This document shows positions 24,943 to 32,871 of a stretch of DNA of 64,000 nt, in pieces. Every line of letters begins with the position of its first letter. Position 1 is the stretch's first letter. The position numbers and the translations under genes are program-made. This stretch comes from Stenotrophomonas lactitubi. Lineage in GTDB: Bacteria > Pseudomonadota > Gammaproteobacteria > Xanthomonadales > Xanthomonadaceae. Where the stretch lies: contig NZ_PHQX01000001.1 in the NCBI RefSeq assembly GCF_002803515.1, positions 3,968,001 through 4,032,000 on the forward strand, written 5' to 3'. The notes below the pieces were generated by a model. It was not told the DNA's origin. It did no database searches and worked only from the letters and a program-made list of their open reading frames with translations.

Positions 24943-27900
24943 TCATGGGGCGACGATGCTGGCGGAGTCGCCCTCCTGGCCGATCAGCACGGCGTTGGCC
25001 CAGTTGGCACAGACCTGGGCGGGTTGGCTGCCCTGCGCACCCAGCGTGCGCAGGCTCAGGGTGGAAAGGCCACGGATATCCAGCTCAGGCTTGACCACAC
25101 CGGGCGCCTTCACCAGGCCGCTGTCGTACAGCAGATGGTTGTCACCCCAGACCTGGAACTGCAGGCCACCGGCCGTGCGGCAGGCGTCGTCGATGCCGAG
25201 GTCGGCGCGCAGCAGGCGCCAACCACCCTGCAGGCGCAGGTCGATGCGGCTGCTGGCGGCTACGCCGAGGCCCCGGCGGAACTGCAGGCCGTTCATGCGC
25301 ATGCCGGCGTCACCAGTGAACGCCTTGTCGGCGCGCACCTGGCTGGCCAGCGCGGCCGGCACCGGCAGCTCGGAGAGATAGCGCTGCCGGGCCGGTCGCT
25401 CCGGTTCCTGGTGTTCGAGGATGTGGAAGGTGGACAGGGCAATCGGGCCGACGTCGCGCGGTTGCAGCGCATCGAAGGCACGCGCACTGCCCTGCGCGGC
25501 AGTCACCATCGGATCGGTACTGCTGGCGCCATCACCTTCGGGGTTCTGCACGCTCAGCACGCGGAAGCGCAGCAGGCGGCCGGCGTGGGCCGGGAAGTCG
25601 ATGCGCTGCACGCCTTCCTTCAGCTGCAGGTGGCCGCGGGCGATGGGCTCTCCCCATTCGCCATTGCTGTCACCCAGGTACACCTCGTAGTCGCGCACCT
25701 GGCCGTGCTTCCAGTTCTTGTCGTTGCGCGGTGCGATGTCGATGCCATCGATCATCCTGCGTTCGCCGAAGCCGATCACCCACTCATGGGCACCGGTGCG
25801 CACGGCCTGGTTGCGCACGCTGCGGAACCACGTGGCCGGATCATCATCGAAGGCATTTTCCAACGCATGGCCGGGTTCTTCGGCCGGGCGGTTGACCACC
25901 AGCAGGCTGTCGGCCGGCAGTTCGCGGCCCAGCACCGGTGCGGCCGGGTAGGCATCGTCGGCGGCCGCTGCGGCGACGGCGAAGTCCAGCTGCAGCTGCA
26001 GCGGCTGGCGGATGTCCTGCGCAGTGGTGCGTACATGCAGGGTGCCGCGACGCTCCTTGGCGTCGAAGTACCAGCCCTCGTTGTCGCTGTTGAACGCGGT
26101 CGCGTCGGCCAGCGCAGGCAGCATGCGGCCAGCGGCCTGCACTGCACGCGGCGCCTGCCGGCTGAGCACACGCAGGCCATAGCGTCGCTGCGCCAGCTGG
26201 CCGTTGTACTGGCCCTGCACCGGATCGATCTGCACCTGCACCGGGCCACTGCCCTGGGCAGGCGCCTGCACGCGGATCAGCTGCGTGCTCGACTCGCCCT
26301 GCTGGTAGCGGCGGGTGTTGCCATCGTCTTCGTACAGCACGTACTGCGAATCTCCCTGCGGGTACAGATCGAAGGTCACTTCATCGAGGGGTTTCTCGCC
26401 GTCGAACAGCATCGACGGGTACATCGGCAGGATCGCACCGGCACGCACGAACAGCGGCAGCGTGGCCAGGTCCACCTGGCGGTCAAGCTGGCGGCCATCG
26501 GCGGCGGCCTGCACGCGACGACCATCCCAGTAGTCGATCCATCCGCCGGCAGGCAGGTGGATGTCGCGGCGCCAGCCACGGCTGGCGGCCTGGCTGCGGT
26601 ACACCGGTGCGACCAGCAGGTCGCGGCCCAGCAGGAACTGGTACTTGTAGGTTTCATCCTGCGCGTGCGGATCGCGCGGGTTGTCCCACATCAGGCCACG
26701 CACCGGCGGTGCACCGGTCTGCGCGGCCTCGTGCACCAGCCCGTACATGTACGGGGTCAGGCGCATCTTCAACTTCAGGTAATCGCGGTTGATGCTGCGG
26801 TAGGGCTCGTCGTACCACCACGGATGCTTGCGTGCGTTCGACGACCAGCCGCTCATGCCCATCAACACGGGAGTGAACGCCTTCCACTGCAGGTCACGGG
26901 TGAAGGTCTCGGCGCTGCCGCCGAAGATCGCATCCACATCGCCACTGGCGTAGGCCATGCCGGACAGGCCCGAACCCACCAGGGTCGGCACATGCCAGCG
27001 GATGTAATCCCAGCTGCTGCTCTGGTCGCCGGTCCAGGCCACGGCATAGCGCTGGATGCCGGCCCAGCCCATTACCGTCCACAGGAACGGGCGCGAATCG
27101 GAATTGTCGAGGATGCCGTTGAATGCCTGGCGGTTGGCATCCATCGCGAACTGGTAGCCCTTGCCGGTCCAGGCCACATCCAGCTTCTGCACGCGGCTGC
27201 CGGCCTTGCCCACTTCCCAGGCGATCTTGTCGACGCCGTTCTCGGTCCACAGGCCAGTGCGGAAGCCATATCCGGCCAGGCCCTTCACGGTTTCCGGCAA
27301 CTGCTTGTAGCCGCAGCCGTAGCCATCGTTGGGCAGGATCCAGCCGCCGGGCATGTCGTTGGCGCGGTACTGCTTGGCCACGCTGTCGATCACATCGGGG
27401 GTGGTGCCGGTCGGGCCGTCGCTCCAGCCTTCGGGCACGGTGCCGGGCTTCTTGCTGTTGTCGCCGTCGTTGTAGCAATCGGCATCGCCGTAGGACAGCG
27501 CCCAGCGCGCGACCATGTTCGGGCGGCCGGTCAGCTGGGTGTAGCGCTCGATCAGCTTCGGGAGATCGGCGCCAACGAAGTAGTAGGCATCGAAGCGGTC
27601 TTCGCGATGCAGCAGGGTGGCCTGGTCGCTCTGGCGCAGGTCGTAGCTGCCGTCGCTCCACGTGTTGCGCAGCATGCCCCAGCCACGGCTGCTCAGCAGC
27701 ATCGGCGCCGGGCTAGGGCGATCGCCCTCTTCCCAGCCGCCGGAGTACGAGACTTCCAGTTCGCGGCCCTTGAACTGGTAGCGGCCGTTCTGCTGGCCAC
27801 CACCGTAGTAGCCTTCATCGGCCTGCGAGGACAGCACCTGCACGCTCTGCGCGGCATCCAGGTCCAGCGGCTGCAGTTCCTGCCACAAGGCGGTGGGCTG

Positions 27901-28302
27901 GCCGTTGTCCAGGCGCTCCAGGCGCAGGCGCAGCGGCTGCCGCTGTACATGCAGCACCAGTGCAGCGGTACGCACGCGGATCTCCTGCGCGTCTTCTTCC
28001 AGCTGCGCCTGCACGTTCGCCTTGGGCTGCGGCAGCACGATCGGCGCGGCCTTGTCGCCGGCGCCGGTCAGTTTGCCGTTGCGGCCGGCCTGCACGCGGA
28101 TGATGTCGGTGGCCGGCAGTTCGATGCGGATGTGCGTGCCGTTGTCGGTCTGCAGGTCCCAGCCACTTACACCGTCGGTGCTGGCACTGGCGCTGACCGA
28201 GCGCAGGTTGCCGACCGGTGCGGCCTGGGCCGACAGGGACGCCGACAGCAATGCCGGCAACAGGGCCAGCAGCAGTGGCGAACGACGAACGCAGATTTCC
28301 AC
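24943..28302 (-). CDS. GH31 glycosidase with F5/8-type C and NPCBM domains, probable alpha-N-acetylgalactosaminidase
   Basis: The 1119-residue exported enzyme has a signal peptide (LLALLPALLSASLSAQA), an N-terminal beta domain and a GH31 barrel (about 240-590). KGYQFAMDANRQ carries the expected nucleophile Asp. AWTGDQSSSWDYI carries the acid/base Asp. A distal beta domain (YEDDGNTRRYQQGES) follows, then a discoidin-like module (about 850-960, ENAFDDDPATWFRS) and an NPCBM module at the end (FRRGLGVAASSRIDL). The NRQ after the nucleophile differs from the NE found in alpha-glucosidases, which fits the GalNAc-specific subfamily of GH31. GTG 28302 is chosen because GGGAG stands 5 bases upstream; a GTG 7 codons earlier is the alternative. 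Confidence 0.87.
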   Translation of the reverse strand: MEICVRRSPLLLALLPALLSASLSAQAAPVGNLRSVSASASTDGVSGWDLQTDNGTHIRIELPATDIIRVQAGRNGKLTGAGDKAAPIVLPQPKANVQAQLEEDAQEIRVRTAALVLHVQRQPLRLRLERLDNGQPTALWQELQPLDLDAAQSVQVLSSQADEGYYGGGQQNGRYQFKGRELEVSYSGGWEEGDRPSPAPMLLSSRGWGMLRNTWSDGSYDLRQSDQATLLHREDRFDAYYFVGADLPKLIERYTQLTGRPNMVARWALSYGDADCYNDGDNSKKPGTVPEGWSDGPTGTTPDVIDSVAKQYRANDMPGGWILPNDGYGCGYKQLPETVKGLAGYGFRTGLWTENGVDKIAWEVGKAGSRVQKLDVAWTGKGYQFAMDANRQAFNGILDNSDSRPFLWTVMGWAGIQRYAVAWTGDQSSSWDYIRWHVPTLVGSGLSGMAYASGDVDAIFGGSAETFTRDLQWKAFTPVLMGMSGWSSNARKHPWWYDEPYRSINRDYLKLKMRLTPYMYGLVHEAAQTGAPPVRGLMWDNPRDPHAQDETYKYQFLLGRDLLVAPVYRSQAASRGWRRDIHLPAGGWIDYWDGRRVQAAADGRQLDRQVDLATLPLFVRAGAILPMYPSMLFDGEKPLDEVTFDLYPQGDSQYVLYEDDGNTRRYQQGESSTQLIRVQAPAQGSGPVQVQIDPVQGQYNGQLAQRRYGLRVLSRQAPRAVQAAGRMLPALADATAFNSDNEGWYFDAKERRGTLHVRTTAQDIRQPLQLQLDFAVAAAAADDAYPAAPVLGRELPADSLLVVNRPAEEPGHALENAFDDDPATWFRSVRNQAVRTGAHEWVIGFGERRMIDGIDIAPRNDKNWKHGQVRDYEVYLGDSNGEWGEPIARGHLQLKEGVQRIDFPAHAGRLLRFRVLSVQNPEGDGASSTDPMVTAAQGSARAFDALQPRDVGPIALSTFHILEHQEPERPARQRYLSELPVPAALASQVRADKAFTGDAGMRMNGLQFRRGLGVAASSRIDLRLQGGWRLLRADLGIDDACRTAGGLQFQVWGDNHLLYDSGLVKAPGVVKPELDIRGLSTLSLRTLGAQGSQPAQVCANWANAVLIGQEGDSASIVAP

Positions 28303-28333
28303 ACGGACTCCCAACCCGTTCACCGGGCGTTTC

Positions 28334-28584
28334 GAAAGCGGTTGGGCCGACTCTAGGGCAGCGATTCGAAAGATGTCAACAAATTGAAAGGAAAAAGGAA
28401 GATATATTTATATGAAACGAAAGTTGTTGCGCTGCAATACTTTGTGTAAGCGCTTGCAGGCCCCTGTTAAGCATTGTGCGATACGGCATCTGGCGGTTTC
28501 TTTCGTTTCCAGCGGCATGCCGCACGGGGAAAGTCGGCACCGCAATATCTTTCTTTTTACTTTCGGTATTTGACATTTCGAAAG
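28334..28584. promoter_or_regulatory. Bidirectional control region with nine CTTTC/GAAAG copies (candidate AgaR operators)
   Basis: GAAAG occurs at 28334, 28368, 28386, 28419, 28529 and 28580; CTTTC at 28500, 28549 and 28560. AgaR repressors of proteobacterial GalNAc loci are known to recognise multiple CTTTC copies in varied arrangements, and an agaR gene is in the rightward operon. A TTGACA -35-like hexamer at 28570-28575 overlaps the last repeat cluster. The start codons of the GH31 gene and agaS flank the region. It is strikingly AT-rich (28381-28425) compared with its surroundings. Confidence 0.75.
28445..28458. promoter_or_regulatory. LacI/GalR-type palindromic operator candidate
   Basis: TGTAAGC followed by GCTTGCA is a 14-base palindrome with one mismatched pair and a central CG, the classic form of LacI-family operators. 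It lies midway between the two divergent genes. No LacI-family gene is in the window, so the regulator would be encoded elsewhere. Confidence 0.45.
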
Positions 28585-28623
28585 AAAACGCAGATGGTGC
28601 GCTGGCCCAACTGGAACCTCCGA

Positions 28624-29778
28624 ATGGACGTCACCCTGCTTTCCGATGTGTCCGCCTGGCAGCGCCGCGGCGGAGCCGATACCGCTACCGAAATCGCCCA
28701 GCAGCCGGCGCTGTGGGAAGCCCTTGCACAGGATCTGTCGCGTGCCCGCGACCGCCTGCAGGCCTTCCTCGGCGACAGCCTCAATGACCCGAACCAGCGC
28801 GTGCTGTTCACCGGCGCCGGCAGTTCCGGCTTCATCGCCGAAATGGTGGCCGATGCCATCAACGCGCAGTGGCCGGCCGACGTGCGCGTGGTGCACACCA
28901 CCAGCCTGCTCACCCACCCGGCGCTGTACCTGCAGCGCGACCGTCCGACCCTGCTGGTGTCGTTCGGCCGCAGCGGCTCCAGCCCCGAAAGCGTCGCCGC
29001 CGTCGATCGCGTGCGCAGCGACGTGGATGAAGCGCGCTTCCTCGACATCACCTGCAATGCCGATGGCGAACTGGCCCGTCGCGGCGCCGGCCGTGCCGAT
29101 ACCTGCACCCTGCTGATGCCGTCGGCCAGCTGCGACCGCGCCTTCGCCATGACCAGCAGCCTGACCTGCATGCTGCTGGCCGCGCTGACCGTGTTCGACC
29201 GTTCGCCGTGGGATGCGCGCATCGCGCGACTGAAGCAGATTGCCGGTCTCGCCCGCGAAGGCCAGGCGCAGTGGGACGCGCCCGTGGCCGCGCTGGCGCA
29301 GCGCCCGTTCAACCGGGTCATCTACCTTGGCAGCGGCCCGCTGGAAGCACTCGCTCGCGAAGCTGCGCTGAAGGTGCTGGAGCTGACCGCCGGCCGCGTG
29401 CTGGCGCTGGCCAACACCCCGCTCGGCTTCCGCCACGGCCCGAAATCCACGCTGGACGGCACCACCCTGGTGGTCGTGCTGCGCAGTGGGCAGCCGCTGG
29501 CGCGCCGCTATGAACAGGATCTGCTGGAAGAACTGCGCCGCGATGGCGTGGCCGGTCAGGTACTGTCGATCGGCCCGCATTCGGATATCGGCGCCGATGA
29601 TGATTACACGCTCACCGTGCCTGCCCTGGATGACCCGTGGCTTGCGCCGGTGTGGCTGGGCTTTGCGCAGCTGTACGCGCTGCAGCGTTCGGCCGCACTT
29701 GGCCTGACCCCGGACAATCCGTTCCCGGACGGCACCGTCAACCGCGTGGTCAAGGGTGTCACCATCCACCATGGCTGA
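28624..29778 (+). CDS. agaS: Galactosamine-6-phosphate deaminase/isomerase (SIS domains)
   Basis: The product has two SIS domains. LFTGAGSSGF and LVSFGRSGSSPESVAAVD lie in the first. IYLGSGPLEALAREAALKVL and GFRHGPKSTLDG lie in the second. These motifs follow E. coli AgaS closely, and starting at the ATG at 28624 gives 384 residues, the same length as E. coli AgaS. AgaS converts galactosamine-6-phosphate to tagatose-6-phosphate and ammonia. The frame is open upstream with another ATG at 28594, but this lies inside the predicted promoter. It is the first gene of the aga operon. Its stop overlaps the kinase gene by 8 bases. Confidence 0.9.
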   Translation: MDVTLLSDVSAWQRRGGADTATEIAQQPALWEALAQDLSRARDRLQAFLGDSLNDPNQRVLFTGAGSSGFIAEMVADAINAQWPADVRVVHTTSLLTHPALYLQRDRPTLLVSFGRSGSSPESVAAVDRVRSDVDEARFLDITCNADGELARRGAGRADTCTLLMPSASCDRAFAMTSSLTCMLLAALTVFDRSPWDARIARLKQIAGLAREGQAQWDAPVAALAQRPFNRVIYLGSGPLEALAREAALKVLELTAGRVLALANTPLGFRHGPKSTLDGTTLVVVLRSGQPLARRYEQDLLEELRRDGVAGQVLSIGPHSDIGADDDYTLTVPALDDPWLAPVWLGFAQLYALQRSAALGLTPDNPFPDGTVNRVVKGVTIHHG

Positions 29779-30709
29779 GCTGATCGCCAACGCCTGCTAC
29801 GGCATCGACATCGGCGGCACCAAGACCGAGCTGGTGGTGTGCGATGCGGCGATGCAGGTCACCTGGCGGCGCCGCGTGGCCACTCCGCAGGGTGACTACG
29901 ACGGCTTCCTGCAGGCGGTGGTGACACTGGTCGCTGAGGCCGATGCCGCGCTGGGTCGCAGCGATGCGGCCATCGGCATCGCCCTGCCCGGCGTGCGTGA
30001 TCGTCGCAGCGGCCGCCAGCTCAGCGCGAATGTTCCTGCGCTGACCGGCCAATGCGTGGCGAGCGATCTGCAGGCACGCCTGCAGCGCCCGCTGCATTTC
30101 GGCAACGACCTGCAGTGTTTCGCGCTCTCTGAAGCGCATGGCGGCGCGGCCGATGGCTACCCCAGCATGTTCGGCGCCATCCTCGGCACCGGTGCCGGTG
30201 GCGGCTTCTGCCTGCAGGGACGCCTGCTGTCCGGCTTCAACGGCCTGGCCGGCGAATGGGGCCACTGGAGCGTGCCAGGGCACCTGCTGCAGCGCCATGG
30301 CCTGCCGCTGATCGATTGCGCCTGTGGCCTGCAAGGCTGCGTGGAACGCTACGTGTCCGGTAGTGGCCTGGCGATGATCGAGCGCCACCTCGGTGGTAGC
30401 GCTGCCGATGCCAGCGTGGTGATCGCCCTGGCCGAAGCCGGCGACGCGCGTGCACGACAGGCGCTCGACATCCACCGCGATCTGCTTGGCCACAGCCTCG
30501 CCGCACTGGTGCTGGCCCTGGACCCGCACGTGATCGTGCTCGGCGGTGGTCTTTCCCAGTACGCACCGCTGTACCAGCTGCTGCCTGCGGCCATCGCCGC
30601 GCATCTGTTCAACGGCGTGCAGGTACCGCCCATCGTGCCACCGCGCTTCGGTGATGCCGGTGGCGCACGCGGTGCCGCCCTGCTGGCCTGCCAACCCTCG
30701 TTTTCCTGA
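29771..30709 (+). CDS. agaK: ROK-family N-acetylgalactosamine kinase
   Basis: This 312-residue cytoplasmic sugar kinase has CYGIDIGGTKTELVV as the N-terminal phosphate-binding loop. AIGIALPGV and ILGTGAGGGF follow. The ROK zinc signature is CACGLQGC, and the C-terminal nucleotide loop is VIVLGGGLSQY. ROK kinases of GalNAc loci (AgaK) phosphorylate GalNAc to GalNAc-6-phosphate when import is by a permease rather than a PTS, which is the case here. The ATG at 29771 overlaps the agaS stop; a GTG five codons earlier is less likely. Without context it could equally be read as an N-acetylglucosamine or fructose kinase. Confidence 0.87.
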   Translation: MAELIANACYGIDIGGTKTELVVCDAAMQVTWRRRVATPQGDYDGFLQAVVTLVAEADAALGRSDAAIGIALPGVRDRRSGRQLSANVPALTGQCVASDLQARLQRPLHFGNDLQCFALSEAHGGAADGYPSMFGAILGTGAGGGFCLQGRLLSGFNGLAGEWGHWSVPGHLLQRHGLPLIDCACGLQGCVERYVSGSGLAMIERHLGGSAADASVVIALAEAGDARARQALDIHRDLLGHSLAALVLALDPHVIVLGGGLSQYAPLYQLLPAAIAAHLFNGVQVPPIVPPRFGDAGGARGAALLACQPSFS

Positions 30710-30726
30710 TTGACCGGAGCTTGACC

Positions 30727-32061
30727 ATGTCCCCGTTGCAGACCCTGCTTGCCTCCCACCGCGCCGGTGCCAACGTCGGCCTGTACAGCGTCTGCTGCAG
30801 CAATGAACAGGTGCTGCGTGCGGCCATGCACGTGGCGTTGGCGCACGATACCGTGCTGCTGATCGAAGCCACCTCCAACCAGGTCGACCAGTTCGGCGGC
30901 TACACCGGCATGACCCCGCCGCAGTACCGCGACTACGTCGGCACCTTGGCCGATGAAGAAGGCTTCCCGCGGGAGCGCCTGATCCTCGGCGGCGACCACC
31001 TCGGCCCGAATGCCTGGCAGAAACGCCCGGCTGCGGAAGCAATGACCCATGCGCGCGTGCTGATCGAAGCCTACGTTGCCGCTGGTTTCCACAAGATCCA
31101 CCTGGACTGCAGCATGTCCTGCGCCGATGACCCGGTGCCGCTGCCCGATGCCATCGTCGCTGCACGTTCGGCCGAACTGGCTGAAATCGCCGAACGCACC
31201 GCCGCCGAACACGGCCTGCCGCCGCCGGTCTATGTGATCGGCACCGAAGTGCCGATTCCCGGTGGCGAAGCCTCGCTGGCCGGTGGCCTGCAGGTGACCA
31301 CGCCGGCCGCCGCCGCACAGACCCTGGCCATCCACCAGCAGGCCTTCGATACCCCGCAGCTGCGCGATGCATGGCAGCGCGTGCTGGCAATGGTGGTGCA
31401 GCCGGGCGTGGACTTCGACCACAGCAGCGTGCACGAGTACGACGCTGCCGCCGCCAGCGAGCTGGCCGACTTCCTCGAACAGCAGCCGCGCATCGTGTTC
31501 GAAGCGCATTCCACCGACTACCAGCGCGAAAGTGGCCTGCATGCCCTGGTGCGCGACCATTTCGCCATCCTCAAGGTCGGCCCCGCGGCCACCTTCGCCT
31601 ACCGCGAAGCGCTGTTCGCGCTGGCTGCCATCGAAGCCGAGCTGCTGCCGGCCGCACAGTGCTCGCGCCTGCCGCAGGTGCTGGACGAAGTGATGGTGGC
31701 CCAGCCGAAGTCCTGGCAGTCCTACTACCAGGGCGACGAAGCGACCCTGCGCCTGCTGCGCAGCTATTCCTTCAGCGACCGCTGCCGCTACTACTGGGGC
31801 GAGCCGGCGCTGCTGCAGGCCGTGCAGACCCTGTTCGCCAACCTGGAACGGCACGCGCCACCGCTGGTGCTGCTCAGCCAGTATCTGCCCGAGCAGTACC
31901 GCGCCGTGCGCGAGGGCACCCTGGCCAATACGCCTACCGCCCTGGTGCAGCATCGCATCGGCCTGTGCCTGGGCGAATACGCCCGCGCCTGCAGCGCCAA
32001 CCAGGCCGGATCCCGCAAGCACAACGCAACTTCGGCTGCCGCCGTACTTGCGAACGGCTAA
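30727..32061 (+). CDS. agaZ: AgaZ/GatZ/KbaZ family protein of tagatose catabolism
   Basis: The 444-residue protein matches the family annotated as the non-catalytic (chaperone-like) subunit of class II tagatose-1,6-bisphosphate aldolase. Visible landmarks are LLASHRAGANVGLYSVCC, ATSNQVDQFGGYTG, ILGGDHLGPN, HLDCSMSCADD and TDYQRESGLHALVRDHFAILK. In GalNAc pathway reconstructions AgaZ has also been proposed to be the tagatose-6-phosphate kinase. Neither the catalytic aldolase subunit AgaY nor another tagatose-6-phosphate kinase is present in this locus. The ATG at 30727 follows GGAG by 7 bases and lies 17 bases after agaK. Confidence 0.88.
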   Translation: MSPLQTLLASHRAGANVGLYSVCCSNEQVLRAAMHVALAHDTVLLIEATSNQVDQFGGYTGMTPPQYRDYVGTLADEEGFPRERLILGGDHLGPNAWQKRPAAEAMTHARVLIEAYVAAGFHKIHLDCSMSCADDPVPLPDAIVAARSAELAEIAERTAAEHGLPPPVYVIGTEVPIPGGEASLAGGLQVTTPAAAAQTLAIHQQAFDTPQLRDAWQRVLAMVVQPGVDFDHSSVHEYDAAAASELADFLEQQPRIVFEAHSTDYQRESGLHALVRDHFAILKVGPAATFAYREALFALAAIEAELLPAAQCSRLPQVLDEVMVAQPKSWQSYYQGDEATLRLLRSYSFSDRCRYYWGEPALLQAVQTLFANLERHAPPLVLLSQYLPEQYRAVREGTLANTPTALVQHRIGLCLGEYARACSANQAGSRKHNATSAAAVLANG

Positions 32062-32088
32062 TCTCTACCTTTCCCTGCGAAACCGAGA

Positions 32089-32871
32089 ATGGCCATGCGC
32101 AACACCCGCTCCCGCCGGCAACAGATCCTGCAGCTGCTGATCGAGCACGGCTCGGTGCAGGTAGCCGATCTGGTCGAGCGCTTCGGCGTGTCGGCGGTGA
32201 CCATCCGTGCCGATCTGACCCACTTCGAAGCGCAGGGGCTGGCCACGCGTACCCACGGTGGTGCCACCCTGGTGCGAACGCCGCCGCAGGAACAGGACAT
32301 CCATGAAAAGGATGCGCTGAACCTGCCTCTGAAGGATTCCATCGGCACGGCGGCCGCGCGCCTGGTGCAGGCCGGTGACAACATCATCATCGACTCCGGC
32401 TCCACCACGATGACGTTGGCCCGCCACCTGCGCGAACATCGCGATGTGACGGTGATGACCAATGGCCTGAACATCGCCTGGGAACTGGCCAACGCCGCCG
32501 GCATCACCGTGCTGCTGACCGGTGGCCTGCTGCGCCAGCAATCGCTGTCGCTGCAGGGCAGCCAGGCCGAAGCCAGCCTCAACTCCTACAGTTTCGACAC
32601 GCTGTTCCTGGGCGTGGATGGCCTGGACCTGCAGTTCGGCCTGACCACGCACGACGAAGCCGAAGCCCGCCTCAACCACCGCATGGTCGAACGCGCGCGG
32701 CGCATCGTGGTGCTCACCGACGCCTCCAAGTTCGGCCGCGTCAGCCTGCACCGCATCGCCCGCCTCGATCAGATCCACGCCATCATCACCGACGCCGGCA
32801 TCGACGAGGCAACCCGCGAGGGGCTGCAGCGGCTGGGCATCGAAGTGATCATCGCCGAGCCCCCCGCATGA
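32089..32871 (+). CDS. agaR: DeoR-family repressor of the GalNAc genes
   Basis: The 260-residue regulator has an N-terminal DeoR helix-turn-helix, RRQQILQLLIEHGSVQVADL followed by RFGVSAVTIRADLTHFEAQG and RTHGGATL. The C-terminal DeoR sugar-phosphate sensor domain (about 85-250) has IIIDSGSTTMTLARHL, VMTNGLNIAWEL, LTGGLLR and VLTDASKFGR. DeoR repressors release DNA on binding a phosphorylated sugar; the expected effector here is GalNAc-6-P or GalN-6-P. It lies in the operon it presumably controls, 27 bases after agaZ. A single CTTTC stands at 32069 in that gap. It overlaps agaA by four bases (ATGA). Confidence 0.88.
   Translation: MAMRNTRSRRQQILQLLIEHGSVQVADLVERFGVSAVTIRADLTHFEAQGLATRTHGGATLVRTPPQEQDIHEKDALNLPLKDSIGTAAARLVQAGDNIIIDSGSTTMTLARHLREHRDVTVMTNGLNIAWELANAAGITVLLTGGLLRQQSLSLQGSQAEASLNSYSFDTLFLGVDGLDLQFGLTTHDEAEARLNHRMVERARRIVVLTDASKFGRVSLHRIARLDQIHAIITDAGIDEATREGLQRLGIEVIIAEPPA

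Noticed and set aside
21532..28356. Two plus-strand frames of more than 1100 codons opposite the TonB receptor and the GH31 gene
   Set aside because: Same antisense artefact; no signal peptide, motif or binding site, whereas the minus-strand products are fully recognisable.
28594..28623. Earlier ATG for agaS
   Set aside because: It falls at the likely -10 position of a TTGACA promoter and makes the protein longer than E. coli AgaS; it cannot be fully excluded.
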